A DNA stretch of 64,000 nucleotides, from contig CAXBJB010000001.1 in assembly GCA_963976055.1 (NCBI GenBank), positions 310,001-374,000 of the forward strand. The letters are read 5' to 3'. Shown here in pieces: positions 20,281 to 30,501 of the stretch; position 1 is the stretch's first letter; each line of letters starts with the position of its first letter. Source of the DNA: UBA1479 sp963976055 (lineage in GTDB: Bacteria > Pseudomonadota > Alphaproteobacteria > Rhodospirillales > Casp-alpha2). The notes under the pieces are model-generated. The model saw only the letters and a program-made list of their open reading frames with translations, ran no database searches and was not told the DNA's origin. Both the position numbers and the translations under genes were made by a program.

Positions 20281-20589
20281 GACGCCGGTGACCCTCGCGA
20301 TCGATCTGGCAACTTGACGGGTGCATTCTGGCGCTGCGCATCGCCCAGAGGGGTGCGAAAAGCGCGGATTTCCAACGCAGAATAACGCCGGCAAATCAGC
20401 CGCTTCAAAAATCCGTACCGTTTTGGTGAAGTCAGGATGTGTGGAGAATTAAGAGCCGGAGAGAGACGAATTCGGCCTCCGGCGCGGTTCACCCGGTCGA
20501 CAGCTCTTGTGGGGGGCGGGATTACGGCTTGCATGGCGGAGGGATTCGGGGCGGCGGAGTAGGGTAAGCGCGGGCCGCGGACGGGCGCG
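20281..20589. other. Intergenic region between convergent genes
   Basis: This stretch of 309 bases lies between the permease stop and the stop of the reverse-strand gene. No coding frame with supporting features and no clear terminator was found. A short GC-rich symmetric patch lies near 20569-20580. Confidence 0.3.
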
Positions 20590-21213
20590 TCAGTATTCGA
20601 CGCGAACGCCGGTCGGCTCGTCCGGCAGGCGGTCGTCCCAGAGCGTGTCGTCATAGTACTTGTTGAGCTTGACCACTTCATCGCGGGGGAATTGAAGGCC
20701 GGGTCCGATGCCCCGGCGGACATCTCCGCCGTTTTGTGACCACAGAGCCGCATCCAGGCCAACACAATTGCTCTTTGTCGTAACTTTGTTAACGAGGCGC
20801 AGGAGTTTCATGGCGAACGGCTTCAGTTCCGGTTCGCTCTTCGGATAGCCGACGTCCAAATGACCATGACTAATCAGGGGAGGATCGAAGGCCCATTTTT
20901 TCGTTGGGTCGGGCCATACAAGAACGGATCGTTCCATCCGGAAACTGACCCATGGCGTCACCATCTGCGTTCTGGTTTCGATGTTCAGTTTCCATTGGCG
21001 TTCCTGGCCGGGCGAGGGGAGTGCAATGTCCAGCCGTCTCCAGAGGCAACTTGGGATATTGGAAACCGGCTCAGACCGTACGTCGCCGTCATCGAAAAAC
21101 ATGACGCCGGGTTCGAACTCGCGCAGCACGCGGCTGAACGCGAGTTCGTCCCGTTCCGTCAGTGCGATATACTTGCTTCGGAAGTAGGTTTTGCGATCCT
21201 TGTAATAGGCCAT
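20590..21213 (-). CDS. Hypothetical protein, candidate immunity protein
   Basis: I do not recognise this 207-residue soluble protein (MAYYKDRKTYFRSKY at its start). It has mixed alpha/beta character, is rich in Trp and Asp, and has no signal peptide or transmembrane helix. It lies 40 bases downstream of, and on the same strand as, a modular protein with a peptidoglycan-binding N-terminus and a nuclease-like C-terminus. That is the arrangement expected of an effector and its immunity gene. The GC content looks lower than in the neighbours. The immunity role is inferred from position alone. Confidence 0.5.
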   Translation of the reverse strand: MAYYKDRKTYFRSKYIALTERDELAFSRVLREFEPGVMFFDDGDVRSEPVSNIPSCLWRRLDIALPSPGQERQWKLNIETRTQMVTPWVSFRMERSVLVWPDPTKKWAFDPPLISHGHLDVGYPKSEPELKPFAMKLLRLVNKVTTKSNCVGLDAALWSQNGGDVRRGIGPGLQFPRDEVVKLNKYYDDTLWDDRLPDEPTGVRVEY

Positions 21214-21253
21214 CCGGAAACGTTATGCGCGCATTCGCGTGGGGTCAATGCAC

Positions 21254-22444
21254 TTATTTCGGCATCATCCAGTCCTTGCCGATCAGCAGGATATGATGGA
21301 TTTCTCCTTCCCACCGACGCGCCTCCAGGCCCCGCCTCGCCTTCTCGGCATTGCTCAGTTCCCGGTCCGTGGGTTTGCCGTTCTTATCGACGTCGACCGT
21401 TTGGATGTGGACAAACGTCTTCCCGTCAGGACTTCTGAACGTAAGGTCGGTCCTGTTCGATCCCAAGCGGCCATCGCCTGTCTTACTCGATTTTTTCCTG
21501 GGGTGCGGAAACGCGTAGCCTGTCCCCGGAATGTAATACTCCGTCTTTTCATCTCCGCTGGCTTGATCCCGGCCACCGGCCTCATGTGTCCAGCCGGCGT
21601 TGTTCTTCAGGAACCAATCCCTCACCTGCTCCAAGTGTTTTCGGGTTTGCTCATTCCCTTTGCTCTCCCACATGTCCGGGCCGAATTCGCCTGCGGCGGG
21701 AACGGGAGAGACAAAGACTGTCGGTTTTCCCGTTTCCGGGATCGGCTGTGAAAGGTTCGGCAGTTCGATGGGCTCGGTCGCCGGTTCCGTCAGGTCGGGC
21801 AGGGGCTTGTCCGGGGGCTCGTACCCCGGCGGCGGCGGGAAGGTCGGCGCAACGTCGGTGCGTTCGTTTATTGTGTCTTGTTTGGCTTGATTGGCGATCA
21901 GCGCGCCAGCGGCTCCAGCGGCGGCTGCACCTGCGGCCGACCGGGCGGTTTGCCCGAGGAGGGCGCGCGCGGCGGCGCTCAATATTGGCGGGAGAAGCGC
22001 AGCCGCCGGGCCCATGGCGACCTGGGGGCCTTCAGGGGCGACTTGTTTTGAATTGGGCGATTGCTGGGCGCCCGGGCGTGCCGACAGGCTCGCCAGGTGG
22101 TGGTCCAAGGGCGTGCCCGGTTCGGCTGGTGATTTGCGCAGTGACGTGGGGCCGGTTTCGCGTTCGGGGGCCGGGGCGGATGACGGCAACGTCTTCAGGC
22201 TCTCGTTCAACCGCGTCAACGTCGGCCCGTCGGGCTTCATGACGCCGTCCTCGGCGAGGCCTTCGGCGCGTTGGAACGATTTCACGGCCTCGATCAGGGG
22301 CCGATCGGGATATTCGTCGAAGCCGTCGTCGGGGACTTCAAGGTGCCCCAGGCTGGACAGGGCTTGCTTGGCGGAAAGGGCATCGGTCAGGTCCATGTCA
22401 TAGGCCTCGCCGATGGTCTTATTCAGGCGGATTGGGGTGCGCAT
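21254..22444 (-). CDS. Peptidoglycan-binding protein with putative C-terminal toxin domain
   Basis: This 396-residue modular protein starts with a PG_binding_1-like domain (about residues 16-82) with PLIEAVKSFQRAEGLAEDG. A proline/alanine-rich linker follows, with a glycine/alanine hydrophobic patch around 150-190 and proline repeats to about 245. The C-terminal domain (about 250-396) contains YYIPGTGYAFPHP, GRLGSNRTDLTFRSPDGKTF, HIQTVDVDKNGKPT and RELSNAEKAR. The Asp-...-(I)Q-x spacing on two beta strands resembles PD-(D/E)XK-type nuclease cores, which is an inference. N-terminal targeting plus variable linker plus C-terminal enzyme is a polymorphic-toxin layout. GGAGA precedes the ATG. The candidate immunity gene follows. 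Confidence 0.6.
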   Translation of the reverse strand: MRTPIRLNKTIGEAYDMDLTDALSAKQALSSLGHLEVPDDGFDEYPDRPLIEAVKSFQRAEGLAEDGVMKPDGPTLTRLNESLKTLPSSAPAPERETGPTSLRKSPAEPGTPLDHHLASLSARPGAQQSPNSKQVAPEGPQVAMGPAAALLPPILSAAARALLGQTARSAAGAAAAGAAGALIANQAKQDTINERTDVAPTFPPPPGYEPPDKPLPDLTEPATEPIELPNLSQPIPETGKPTVFVSPVPAAGEFGPDMWESKGNEQTRKHLEQVRDWFLKNNAGWTHEAGGRDQASGDEKTEYYIPGTGYAFPHPRKKSSKTGDGRLGSNRTDLTFRSPDGKTFVHIQTVDVDKNGKPTDRELSNAEKARRGLEARRWEGEIHHILLIGKDWMMPK

Positions 22445-22820
22445 GGCGTCTCCTCGCGCGCGCCGATGCAGCGGGGACGGGCGCGGCGGTGTTGAGGCCG
22501 CGGCGGCGCCCGGACGCGATAATCGTCATACGGAACCGGATGCGCCAGCCATGGGGCCGGTTTCGGGGATTGTGACTTTGGAGATCGAGGCGTTATCCGC
22601 TTGAGCGGGTTGTCCCGCCATCGCGGCGGGGCCCGGCGGGCGCTTTGCGATGCGAGAATGGCGCGGCTTGCAACTGTTGTCAAGTATATATTCCTAATTT
22701 CTGACAAAAAGTAGCATCGACTATTCATGTGAGCTGTCGTTCGTGCTTATCTCAGAATGGCGGCCCCGGGCTGCGCACACCGGCCTGCCTGCGAAAATTT
22801 TACGGGAACCTCTCATTCAC
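22445..22820. other. Divergent intergenic region toxin-like gene / recQ
   Basis: These 376 bases are GC-rich on the left and AT-rich near 22677-22730. The AT-rich part probably holds the recQ promoter, but I could not define good -35/-10 boxes. No coding frame here is convincing. Confidence 0.3.
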
Positions 22821-24641
<1,821 letters not shown>

Positions 24642-24851
24642 CGCGCGGCCCTGTTGCATTTCCAGGTGATCGGCTTCGCGGCGTCGTGTCAGGCCTTGAA
24701 ACAGTGTTCCCGGTGCCAGTCGAGAAAGTGCGGATATCCAAGGAATTGGAAACGCCAAAGAGAGATGATTCTGGGCTCGCACGCAGTAGATTGACAAATA
24801 TGATTTTTAAATTCAAAATTCATATTGTAGATAAATTTTTTGGTCTTCGAC

Positions 24852-26297
24852 ATGATCGCAAAGCAACTGGAAACCGTCCTTTCATCAGAAGCGGCGAAAA
24901 CCGAGTTTTCGCATCGGGCCCATGCCGACATGGTTCAACGGTTTCAATCGGTGCGCGAATTTGGCCTGTTGCCACGAGGGCGTGGGAAGAACGCTCAACA
25001 TCTTACGTATAAGGAAGCAGCCGCCGGGATTCTCTCACTTGTGGCAGACAAACCAGGATGGGGAGGACACGCTGCCAAGATTCTCCTTGGCCTCAAACCC
25101 GTGGGTGGAGTTGATGTATCCTATAAAGGGGCTGCGACCTTCGGCGGGGCACTTATCGAGATACTCCAAAACGAAGACGCGCTTGATGCCATCCTGGAGG
25201 TTCGCGCTTCTGGAAGTGAGATCTACACGAACTGCCATGGACGAGGAGCGATCACTTATGTGGCAGAAGGCGAAACGCGGACTGCCTACTATGTCGGGGC
25301 ATTGGCGACGTCGCTCACGGGGCGAGGTGCTGAGCAGGGTTTCGATCCGCGTTCCTTGATCTCATCGGCGATCAAAGAAACGGTCTTCTTTCCCAGTTTA
25401 TTTGAGTGTGTCGCCAGAGAGATGCGCATCCAATACCCGGACCATGCATTCGACCATCTTATCGATCCAGATGACGACGAGCTTGAGCGACAAAAAGAAG
25501 AACGTGTTCACCGGCTTGGTATCACAGCGGGCTCGAATTTCCTGAACCTAGCAGTCGATACACAGGTGACTTGGCCCAAAGAAGAGACGGTAGTCGAGTT
25601 CGGCGATCGCAGGCTTGTACTCATGCCGACGACAAAAGAAAGCGATACGTCGATCCACATTGACCTGCGCGCAGCGCAGTTAGGTTCTGGCGACGCATAT
25701 ACGTTAATAAATCGGTTCCTGAGCTTGCTAACGTGGTGCGACGATCAGTTCTGCACGCTTCAGGAAGGTTCATCCGGTTCGCGATTTCCAACCGCAATGG
25801 GCAAAAGAGACTTGGCGTTTGCAACAGCACACCACTGGGCATTTGCCAGACAAATGCCTGCATCGAAAGATGCCCAGATGGCCCTGGCTCTGTATCGGCA
25901 AGGCAGGAACGCGGAGCAAAACTACCTCGTCGCTTATGCCGTGCTCTCCTATGTGAAGGTGATCGAAGTAAAGTATCGGAAACCAGGTAAGCCGGGCACG
26001 GTCGCAGAGGCAAAAAAGTGGATCGAAGATAACTATCAAGGGTTTAGGGACGCCAGTTATCTAGCTCCTGAAATTGAGCGTTTCGAAGAAGCCTGCGGCA
26101 ATGAACCGCCGCCTCAATACATTTGGAAAATGTGCCGACACGCGGTCGCCCACGTGAGCGAGGGATATGTTTCTGACCCGGATGACTTTGAGGAACTGCG
26201 CCGGCTTCACGTTGCGGCCGACGTAATCAGGGGCCTCGCACGGTATTTCATTGGCGAAGAGCTGGGCGTCTCGACTTCAATTTTTGATGGGACTTAA
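24852..26297 (+). CDS. MauJ-like protein of unknown function
   Basis: This 481-residue soluble protein has lower GC and different codon use from its neighbours. The C-terminal half resembles the family labelled methylamine utilization protein MauJ: a helical block with RFLSLLTWCDDQF, an ALYRQGRNAEQNYLVAYAVL segment and a final RHAVAHV motif. No other methylamine genes are present, so the label should not be read as function. The N-terminal half is unassigned. ATG 24852 is chosen over the TTG at 24840. It is flanked by AT-rich DNA on both sides, suggesting recent acquisition as a single cargo gene. Confidence 0.65.
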   Translation: MIAKQLETVLSSEAAKTEFSHRAHADMVQRFQSVREFGLLPRGRGKNAQHLTYKEAAAGILSLVADKPGWGGHAAKILLGLKPVGGVDVSYKGAATFGGALIEILQNEDALDAILEVRASGSEIYTNCHGRGAITYVAEGETRTAYYVGALATSLTGRGAEQGFDPRSLISSAIKETVFFPSLFECVAREMRIQYPDHAFDHLIDPDDDELERQKEERVHRLGITAGSNFLNLAVDTQVTWPKEETVVEFGDRRLVLMPTTKESDTSIHIDLRAAQLGSGDAYTLINRFLSLLTWCDDQFCTLQEGSSGSRFPTAMGKRDLAFATAHHWAFARQMPASKDAQMALALYRQGRNAEQNYLVAYAVLSYVKVIEVKYRKPGKPGTVAEAKKWIEDNYQGFRDASYLAPEIERFEEACGNEPPPQYIWKMCRHAVAHVSEGYVSDPDDFEELRRLHVAADVIRGLARYFIGEELGVSTSIFDGT

Positions 26298-26802
26298 CTG
26301 GGTTCCGTTGCTGCCATCATCTGCATGCGAACTGAATTTCAGGCTTGGAGAGATGTTTCGCCGAGAGCGCCCCGAAACCGATGGACACCGGAAATTCCGG
26401 CGAGAAGAGATGTCTAATGCGGGGTTATGTCTTTGCATTCCGGGGATGTCTCTCGAGGTTCACGCGAACCGCGTTTTGACCCAAGACTAAATGGCGGAGA
26501 GGGCAGTCCTAAGCCAACTGGTCTCTGTGCGGAATTCACTGATAAACAGGGACGGTATAGGGAATTTTAGTCGATAAGGCCGAATTTTCACTGTTCGCTA
26601 AGGCCACAGTTCATAGATATCCGGCAATTGAATGTGGGATTCACTAGTTTGTAGAACAGGGAATTTCGAAAACGTAAGCAAGGAATCCAAATGAAAGCGG
26701 TAGGAAAGCTGACAATTTATATCTTGTTGGATTTTATCCGTTTCTTGGCAAATGAATATGTTTCTTGGACGTCAATGCGGCTTAGGTGACATCTATCTGC
26801 CC
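26298..26802. other. Gene-free, apparently decayed DNA
   Basis: These 505 bases have lower GC and no credible gene. Two related patches are visible: AACAGGGAC...TAGGGAATTTT (about 26545-26567) and GAACAGGGAATTTCGAA (26654-26670). A TGGCGGAGAGGG string at 26492-26503 looks like the reverse complement of a tRNA 3' end, but no tRNA body follows. The stretch separates the RecQ/MauJ side from the metal region and may mark an old insertion border. Confidence 0.35.
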
Positions 26803-27243
26803 TCAGGTCATATGCAGTGTAATCCCGGTTACGATTAAATATCTGGTTGTTTTGGCGACGGCGACGAGAACAAGAAAACTCCAGAACGGCTCGCGCAGCA
26901 CGCCCGCCGCCAGGGTCAACGGGTCGCCGATGAACGGCATCCAGCTTAACAGCAGGCTCCATCGCCCGTAGCGGTGATACCAGCCGACGGCCTTGTCCAA
27001 CTGTTCGGGTTTGGCCGGAAACCATTTGCGGTCGCGGAAATGTTCGATCCAGCGGCCGAGCGCCCAGTTGACGACGGCACCCAGGGTATTGCCCAGGCTG
27101 GCGGCCACGATCAGCAGGGCGACGCTGTAGTCACCGGACAGGAGCAGGCCTGCGAGCCCGATTTCCGACTGCGCAGGCAGGATCGTCGCAGCCAGGAAGG
27201 CGATCAGAAACAGGCCGCCGTAGGCCGTGAGCTCAGCGGCCAT
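26803..27243 (-). CDS. YqaA/DedA-like membrane protein
   Basis: This 146-residue integral membrane protein resembles the small YqaA branch of the SNARE-associated/DedA (VTT) family: AFLAATILPAQSEIGLAGLL, then ASLGNTLGAVVNWALGRW, and a glycine- and proline-containing segment SWMPFIGDPLTLAAGVLR. These proteins reside in the inner membrane and may flip lipids; in E. coli YqaA itself is uncharacterised. It overlaps the end of the upstream MFS gene, so it is in the same operon as the Ni/Co repressor. The start at 27243 fits the family; the longer frame upstream is the MFS gene read in another frame. Confidence 0.8.
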   Translation of the reverse strand: MAAELTAYGGLFLIAFLAATILPAQSEIGLAGLLLSGDYSVALLIVAASLGNTLGAVVNWALGRWIEHFRDRKWFPAKPEQLDKAVGWYHRYGRWSLLLSWMPFIGDPLTLAAGVLREPFWSFLVLVAVAKTTRYLIVTGITLHMT

Positions 27244-28579
27244 GGGGCCACATGAAATGCAGGTCATCGATGACGTAGGGATGGGCGTGGCGGTGATCGC
27301 CGCGATGTTCTCCCGACGCCAGATGCGGATGGCTGTCCGGCAGATCGGGATGTTCGTGTTCCATGGTCTCGGGATCGGAGGCGGGCCACAATAGGATCGC
27401 GCCGATGACACCGGCGCCGGCGAGGCTGCCCAGAACCAGAGCGCTGACCGGCAGGCCCATGACGGCCCCGATCCAGCCCGCCACCGGATAGGTCAGCAGC
27501 CAGCAGGCATGGGACAGCGCGAACTGCGCGGCGAAGACCGCCGGACGGTCCTCGGCATGGGCGGAGCGTCTGAGCAGGCGTCCCGAGGGCGTCAGCGCCA
27601 GGGAATATCCGCAGCCGAGAACGAACCACAATCCCAGGAGCATTGCGAATTCGTCCACCGCCGCCGCCGTTGCGGTACCGGCGGCCAGGACGATGCCGCC
27701 CGTCAGGATCGCATTCCGGTCCGGCACACGCGCCAACAGACGCGGCAGGGCAAGGGCGACAGCCATCGACCCGCCGCCGAATGCCGCGAGGGCCAGGGCC
27801 GTCTGTTGCTCGGCGAAGCCCAGCCGGGACTGCACGAACACCACCGTGTTCACGAACACCATCGCCCCCGCCGCCGCAACGGCCAGGTTCACCGCCATCA
27901 GGCCGCGAAGGCGAGGTGTGGCGAGAAAGATGCGCGCCCCCCGGAACAGGCGGTCGTAGATGTTGCGCGCCTGACTGGGGCGAGGTGACGGCAGGGCGAC
28001 CGACAGCACAAACAAGGCGGAAACGATGAACCCCAACGCCGTGCCGACGAACAGGTCGTGGAAGGTCATCACAGTTAGTAGTGCCCCGGCGATGGCGGGG
28101 CTTAGAAGGTTTTCCAGATCATAGGCAAGGCGGGACAGGGACAGGGCCTTGGTGTAGTCGCCTTCGTCCGGCAGGACGTCGGGGATGGTCGCCTGAAAGG
28201 TCGGGGTGAAGGCGGCCGAGGCCGACTGCAGGACGAAGATCAGGAGGTAGACCTGCCAGACATGGCTCACGAAGGGCAGCATCAGCGCCACGCCGGCCCG
28301 GACGGCATCGAGCGAGACCAGGAACGCACGCCTGGGCAGCAGCCCCGCGAAGGCGCCGGCGACTGGGGACAATCCCACATAGGCGGCCATCTTGATGAAC
28401 AGGGCCGTGCCGAGAACGGCCCCCGCCTTGTCGCCCGCGATATCGTAGGCCAACAGGGCAAGCGCGACCGTGCTCAGGCCGGTTCCGACGAGAGAGATCG
28501 CCTGGGCGAGAAATAGGTTCCGGTAGGTTCTGTCCGCGAGGACGCCCAACATGGCCGCGCCCGATCCGTCCGTGGTCAA
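27233..28579 (-). CDS. MFS exporter with His-rich tail (NreB-like, nickel resistance)
   Basis: This 448-residue, 12-helix major facilitator begins at a typical position (YRNLFLAQAISLVGTGLS). The C-terminal tail (about residues 400-448) carries about ten histidines (EHEH, SHPH, DHRHAH). Such a tail is characteristic of NreB-type nickel/cobalt exporters. Its start overlaps the stop of an RcnR-type repressor (ATGA), supporting nickel or cobalt as the substrate. Location is the inner membrane, exporting metal from the cytoplasm. The transporter class is clear; the exact metal is inferred. Confidence 0.82.
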   Translation of the reverse strand: MTTDGSGAAMLGVLADRTYRNLFLAQAISLVGTGLSTVALALLAYDIAGDKAGAVLGTALFIKMAAYVGLSPVAGAFAGLLPRRAFLVSLDAVRAGVALMLPFVSHVWQVYLLIFVLQSASAAFTPTFQATIPDVLPDEGDYTKALSLSRLAYDLENLLSPAIAGALLTVMTFHDLFVGTALGFIVSALFVLSVALPSPRPSQARNIYDRLFRGARIFLATPRLRGLMAVNLAVAAAGAMVFVNTVVFVQSRLGFAEQQTALALAAFGGGSMAVALALPRLLARVPDRNAILTGGIVLAAGTATAAAVDEFAMLLGLWFVLGCGYSLALTPSGRLLRRSAHAEDRPAVFAAQFALSHACWLLTYPVAGWIGAVMGLPVSALVLGSLAGAGVIGAILLWPASDPETMEHEHPDLPDSHPHLASGEHRGDHRHAHPYVIDDLHFMWPHGR

Positions 28580-28854
28580 AGATACTTGGCGATGGCCTTG
28601 AAGTCGGCGATTTCCTGCCGCTGTTCGGCGTCCATCGGGCCGACGACGGTATCGAGGCAGTGGTCCAGGTGGTCTTCGATCAGCGTCGTCTTGGCATTCG
28701 CCACGGCGCTTTCGACCGCGTGCAACTGCTGCGCCACGTCAAGGCAGGGGCGGCCTGCCTCGATCATCTCGATGACCTTGCGCAGGTGGCCGTGCGCCCG
28801 TTTCAGGCGGTTGATCACAACCGGGTGACTTTGATGTCTGTGCGTTCCGTCCAT
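28576..28854 (-). CDS. CsoR/RcnR-family metal-sensing repressor
   Basis: This 92-residue all-helical DNA-binding repressor has the DUF156 (CsoR/RcnR/FrmR) pattern VVINRLKRAHGHLRKVIEMI with a conserved Cys in GRPCLDVAQQL, and DHLDHC further on. The N-terminal histidines (THRHQSH) together with Cys and two His match the RcnR/NreA-type nickel/cobalt ligand set rather than the copper CsoR set. It starts at 28854 (an upstream in-frame start would cross the operator). It heads the operon with NreB-like MFS and YqaA and overlaps the MFS start. It probably represses itself and the divergent hupE through the palindrome at 28860-28881. Confidence 0.88.
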   Translation of the reverse strand: MDGTHRHQSHPVVINRLKRAHGHLRKVIEMIEAGRPCLDVAQQLHAVESAVANAKTTLIEDHLDHCLDTVVGPMDAEQRQEIADFKAIAKYL

Positions 28855-28859
28855 GCTTG

Positions 28860-28881
28860 ATCCTATCCCCCCGGATAGGAT
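28860..28881. promoter_or_regulatory. Palindromic operator for the RcnR-type repressor
   Basis: ATCCTATCC (28860-28868), spacer CCCC, GGATAGGAT (28873-28881) is a perfect nine-base inverted repeat around a C/G tract. This is the architecture of CsoR/RcnR-family operators (A/T-containing arms flanking a run of G/C). It lies five bases before the repressor start codon on the minus strand, overlapping its ribosome site, and 54 bases before hupE on the plus strand, so it can control both directions. Confidence 0.75.
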
Positions 28882-28934
28882 ATGGTCAAGCCATTGATCC
28901 AGCGACAACGATGCAATCCAACGATAGGAACCAA

Positions 28935-29627
28935 ATGATCAGAGCTGTAGCAGGGGTCGCCTTGGGCGCCCTTTTCCTTTGTCTCGCAGGCATCGACGCC
29001 GCCCAGGCCCATGCCGTCGCGCAGGGCGACAAGGGCTACATCATGGAAGTGTCCGGCATCCTGCTGGCGCCCTTTACCTATCTGGGCGCCAAGCACATGG
29101 TGACGGGCTACGACCACATCCTGTTCCTGTTCGGCGTGATCTTCTTCCTCTACCGGATGAAGGACATCGCGATCTACGTCAGCCTGTTCGCGGTCGGTCA
29201 TTCGACGACCATGCTGCTGGGCGTGCTGTTCGACTTCGGCATCAACAGCTACCTGATCGACGCGATCATCGGCTTTTCCATCGTCTACAAGGCGCTCGAC
29301 AACATCGGCGCCTACCGGCGCTGGTTCGGCTTCCAGCCCAACACCAAGGCGGCGACCCTGATCTTCGGGTTCTGCCACGGCTTCGGTTTGGCGTCCAAGA
29401 TCATCGACTACGACATCGCGTCGGACGGACTGATCCCCAACCTGCTGGCTTTCAACGTCGGCGTTGAACTGGGTCAGCTGACGGCGCTTGCCGCGATCCT
29501 CGTGCTGATGGGCTGGTGGCGGCGGACCGACAACTTCATGCGCAACGCCTACACGGCGAACGTCGTGATGATGAGCGCCGGATTCATCCTGATCGGCTAC
29601 CAGCTGACCGGCTATTTTGTTTCCTGA
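28935..29627 (+). CDS. HupE/UreJ-family membrane protein (nickel/cobalt)
   Basis: This 230-residue protein has a signal-like first helix ending AAQAHA, and then about six membrane helices. The family hallmark HMVTGYDHILFLFGVIFFL is at about residues 60-80, with FGFCHGFGLASK and VGVELGQL later. HupE/UreJ proteins are permeases implicated in nickel uptake for hydrogenase or urease, and some members act with other metals. It is divergent from the RcnR-type repressor. ATG 28935 is chosen because it begins the signal segment; 28911 is an alternative. Confidence 0.83.
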   Translation: MIRAVAGVALGALFLCLAGIDAAQAHAVAQGDKGYIMEVSGILLAPFTYLGAKHMVTGYDHILFLFGVIFFLYRMKDIAIYVSLFAVGHSTTMLLGVLFDFGINSYLIDAIIGFSIVYKALDNIGAYRRWFGFQPNTKAATLIFGFCHGFGLASKIIDYDIASDGLIPNLLAFNVGVELGQLTALAAILVLMGWWRRTDNFMRNAYTANVVMMSAGFILIGYQLTGYFVS

Positions 29628-29647
29628 TCCAGAAAAGGACCAAACCC

Positions 29648-30286
29648 ATGTTCAATTCCGACATCCCCACCCAGGCCGGGCTGCCGACGACGCGAAAGCT
29701 TGTGCGCTCGACCCTGCTGGCCCTCCTCTCGGCGGCCGTGATCCTCGTGACGGTGGTGCTGCCGGCCGAATACGCCATTGACCCGACCGGAATCGGCCGC
29801 ATGCTCGGCCTGACCGAGATGGGCGAGATCAAGACGCAGTTGGAACAGGAAGCCGAGGCCGACCGCCTGCGTGATCCGGCGCCGGCTGCCCCGGACAAGC
29901 GGTCGAGCCTGTTTGGCGGCATGGTTGCCGGTTGGTTCATCGGCACCGCCCAGGCGCAGAGCAAGGACGCCGCATGGAAGGACGAGATTGCCGTCACGCT
30001 GAAGCCCGGGCAGGGCGCCGAAGTGAAGCTGACCATGGGCAAGGGCGCGAAAGCCGAATTCTCCTGGGCCGTCGCGAACGGCGCCGTGAACTATGACCTG
30101 CACGGCGACGGTGGGGGCCAGAACATCAGCTACAAGAAAGACCGCAAGGTGGAAAAACACAGCGGTACTCTGGAAGCCGCCTTCGACGGCAGCCACGGCT
30201 GGTTCTGGCGCAACCGCGGTCGCCAGGACGTGACGGTGACGCTCAAGGTTCGAGGGGGTTATTCGGACATCAAAAGGCTGATGTAG
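29648..30286 (+). CDS. Single-helix membrane-anchored periplasmic protein
   Basis: This 212-residue protein has one N-terminal membrane helix (about residues 19-42, LLALLSAAVILVTVVLPAEY), then a predicted helical stretch, a short hydrophobic patch around 90-105 ending AQAQ, and a beta-rich C-terminal domain containing GAEVKLTMGKGAKAEFSW and HGWFWRNRG. Proteins annotated only as transmembrane anchor protein next to HupE in metal regions look the same. It starts 20 bases after hupE, so they are probably cotranscribed. A role in Ni/Co handling at the membrane is inferred from context. Confidence 0.75.
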   Translation: MFNSDIPTQAGLPTTRKLVRSTLLALLSAAVILVTVVLPAEYAIDPTGIGRMLGLTEMGEIKTQLEQEAEADRLRDPAPAAPDKRSSLFGGMVAGWFIGTAQAQSKDAAWKDEIAVTLKPGQGAEVKLTMGKGAKAEFSWAVANGAVNYDLHGDGGGQNISYKKDRKVEKHSGTLEAAFDGSHGWFWRNRGRQDVTVTLKVRGGYSDIKRLM

Positions 30287-30501
30287 TCTCCGTTCGCAGG
30301 GCCGGTTCGGCGCCACAAGGGCCACCGGGCCGGTCGGCGACGGCCTAAGGTCTATCGCCGTGGGGCTTCCTGCTCGAGCACAATGACTTTGATGTCGGCC
30401 AACAGCCCCGCATCATTGCCGGACAATCAGCGAACTACGCCCGCGAACCAACCCCATTGAGCATGCCCGCTCAAATAGGCTGTGGCCGACATCTACTCGC
30501 A

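Noticed and set aside
26251..26490. 79-residue plus-strand frame after the MauJ-like gene
   Set aside because: It overlaps the end of that gene, has no ribosome site and no recognisable features.
26492..26503. TGGCGGAGAGGG, resembling the reverse complement of a tRNA 3' end
   Set aside because: No TPsiC arm or other tRNA body follows, so no tRNA is called; it is only noted as a possible attachment remnant.
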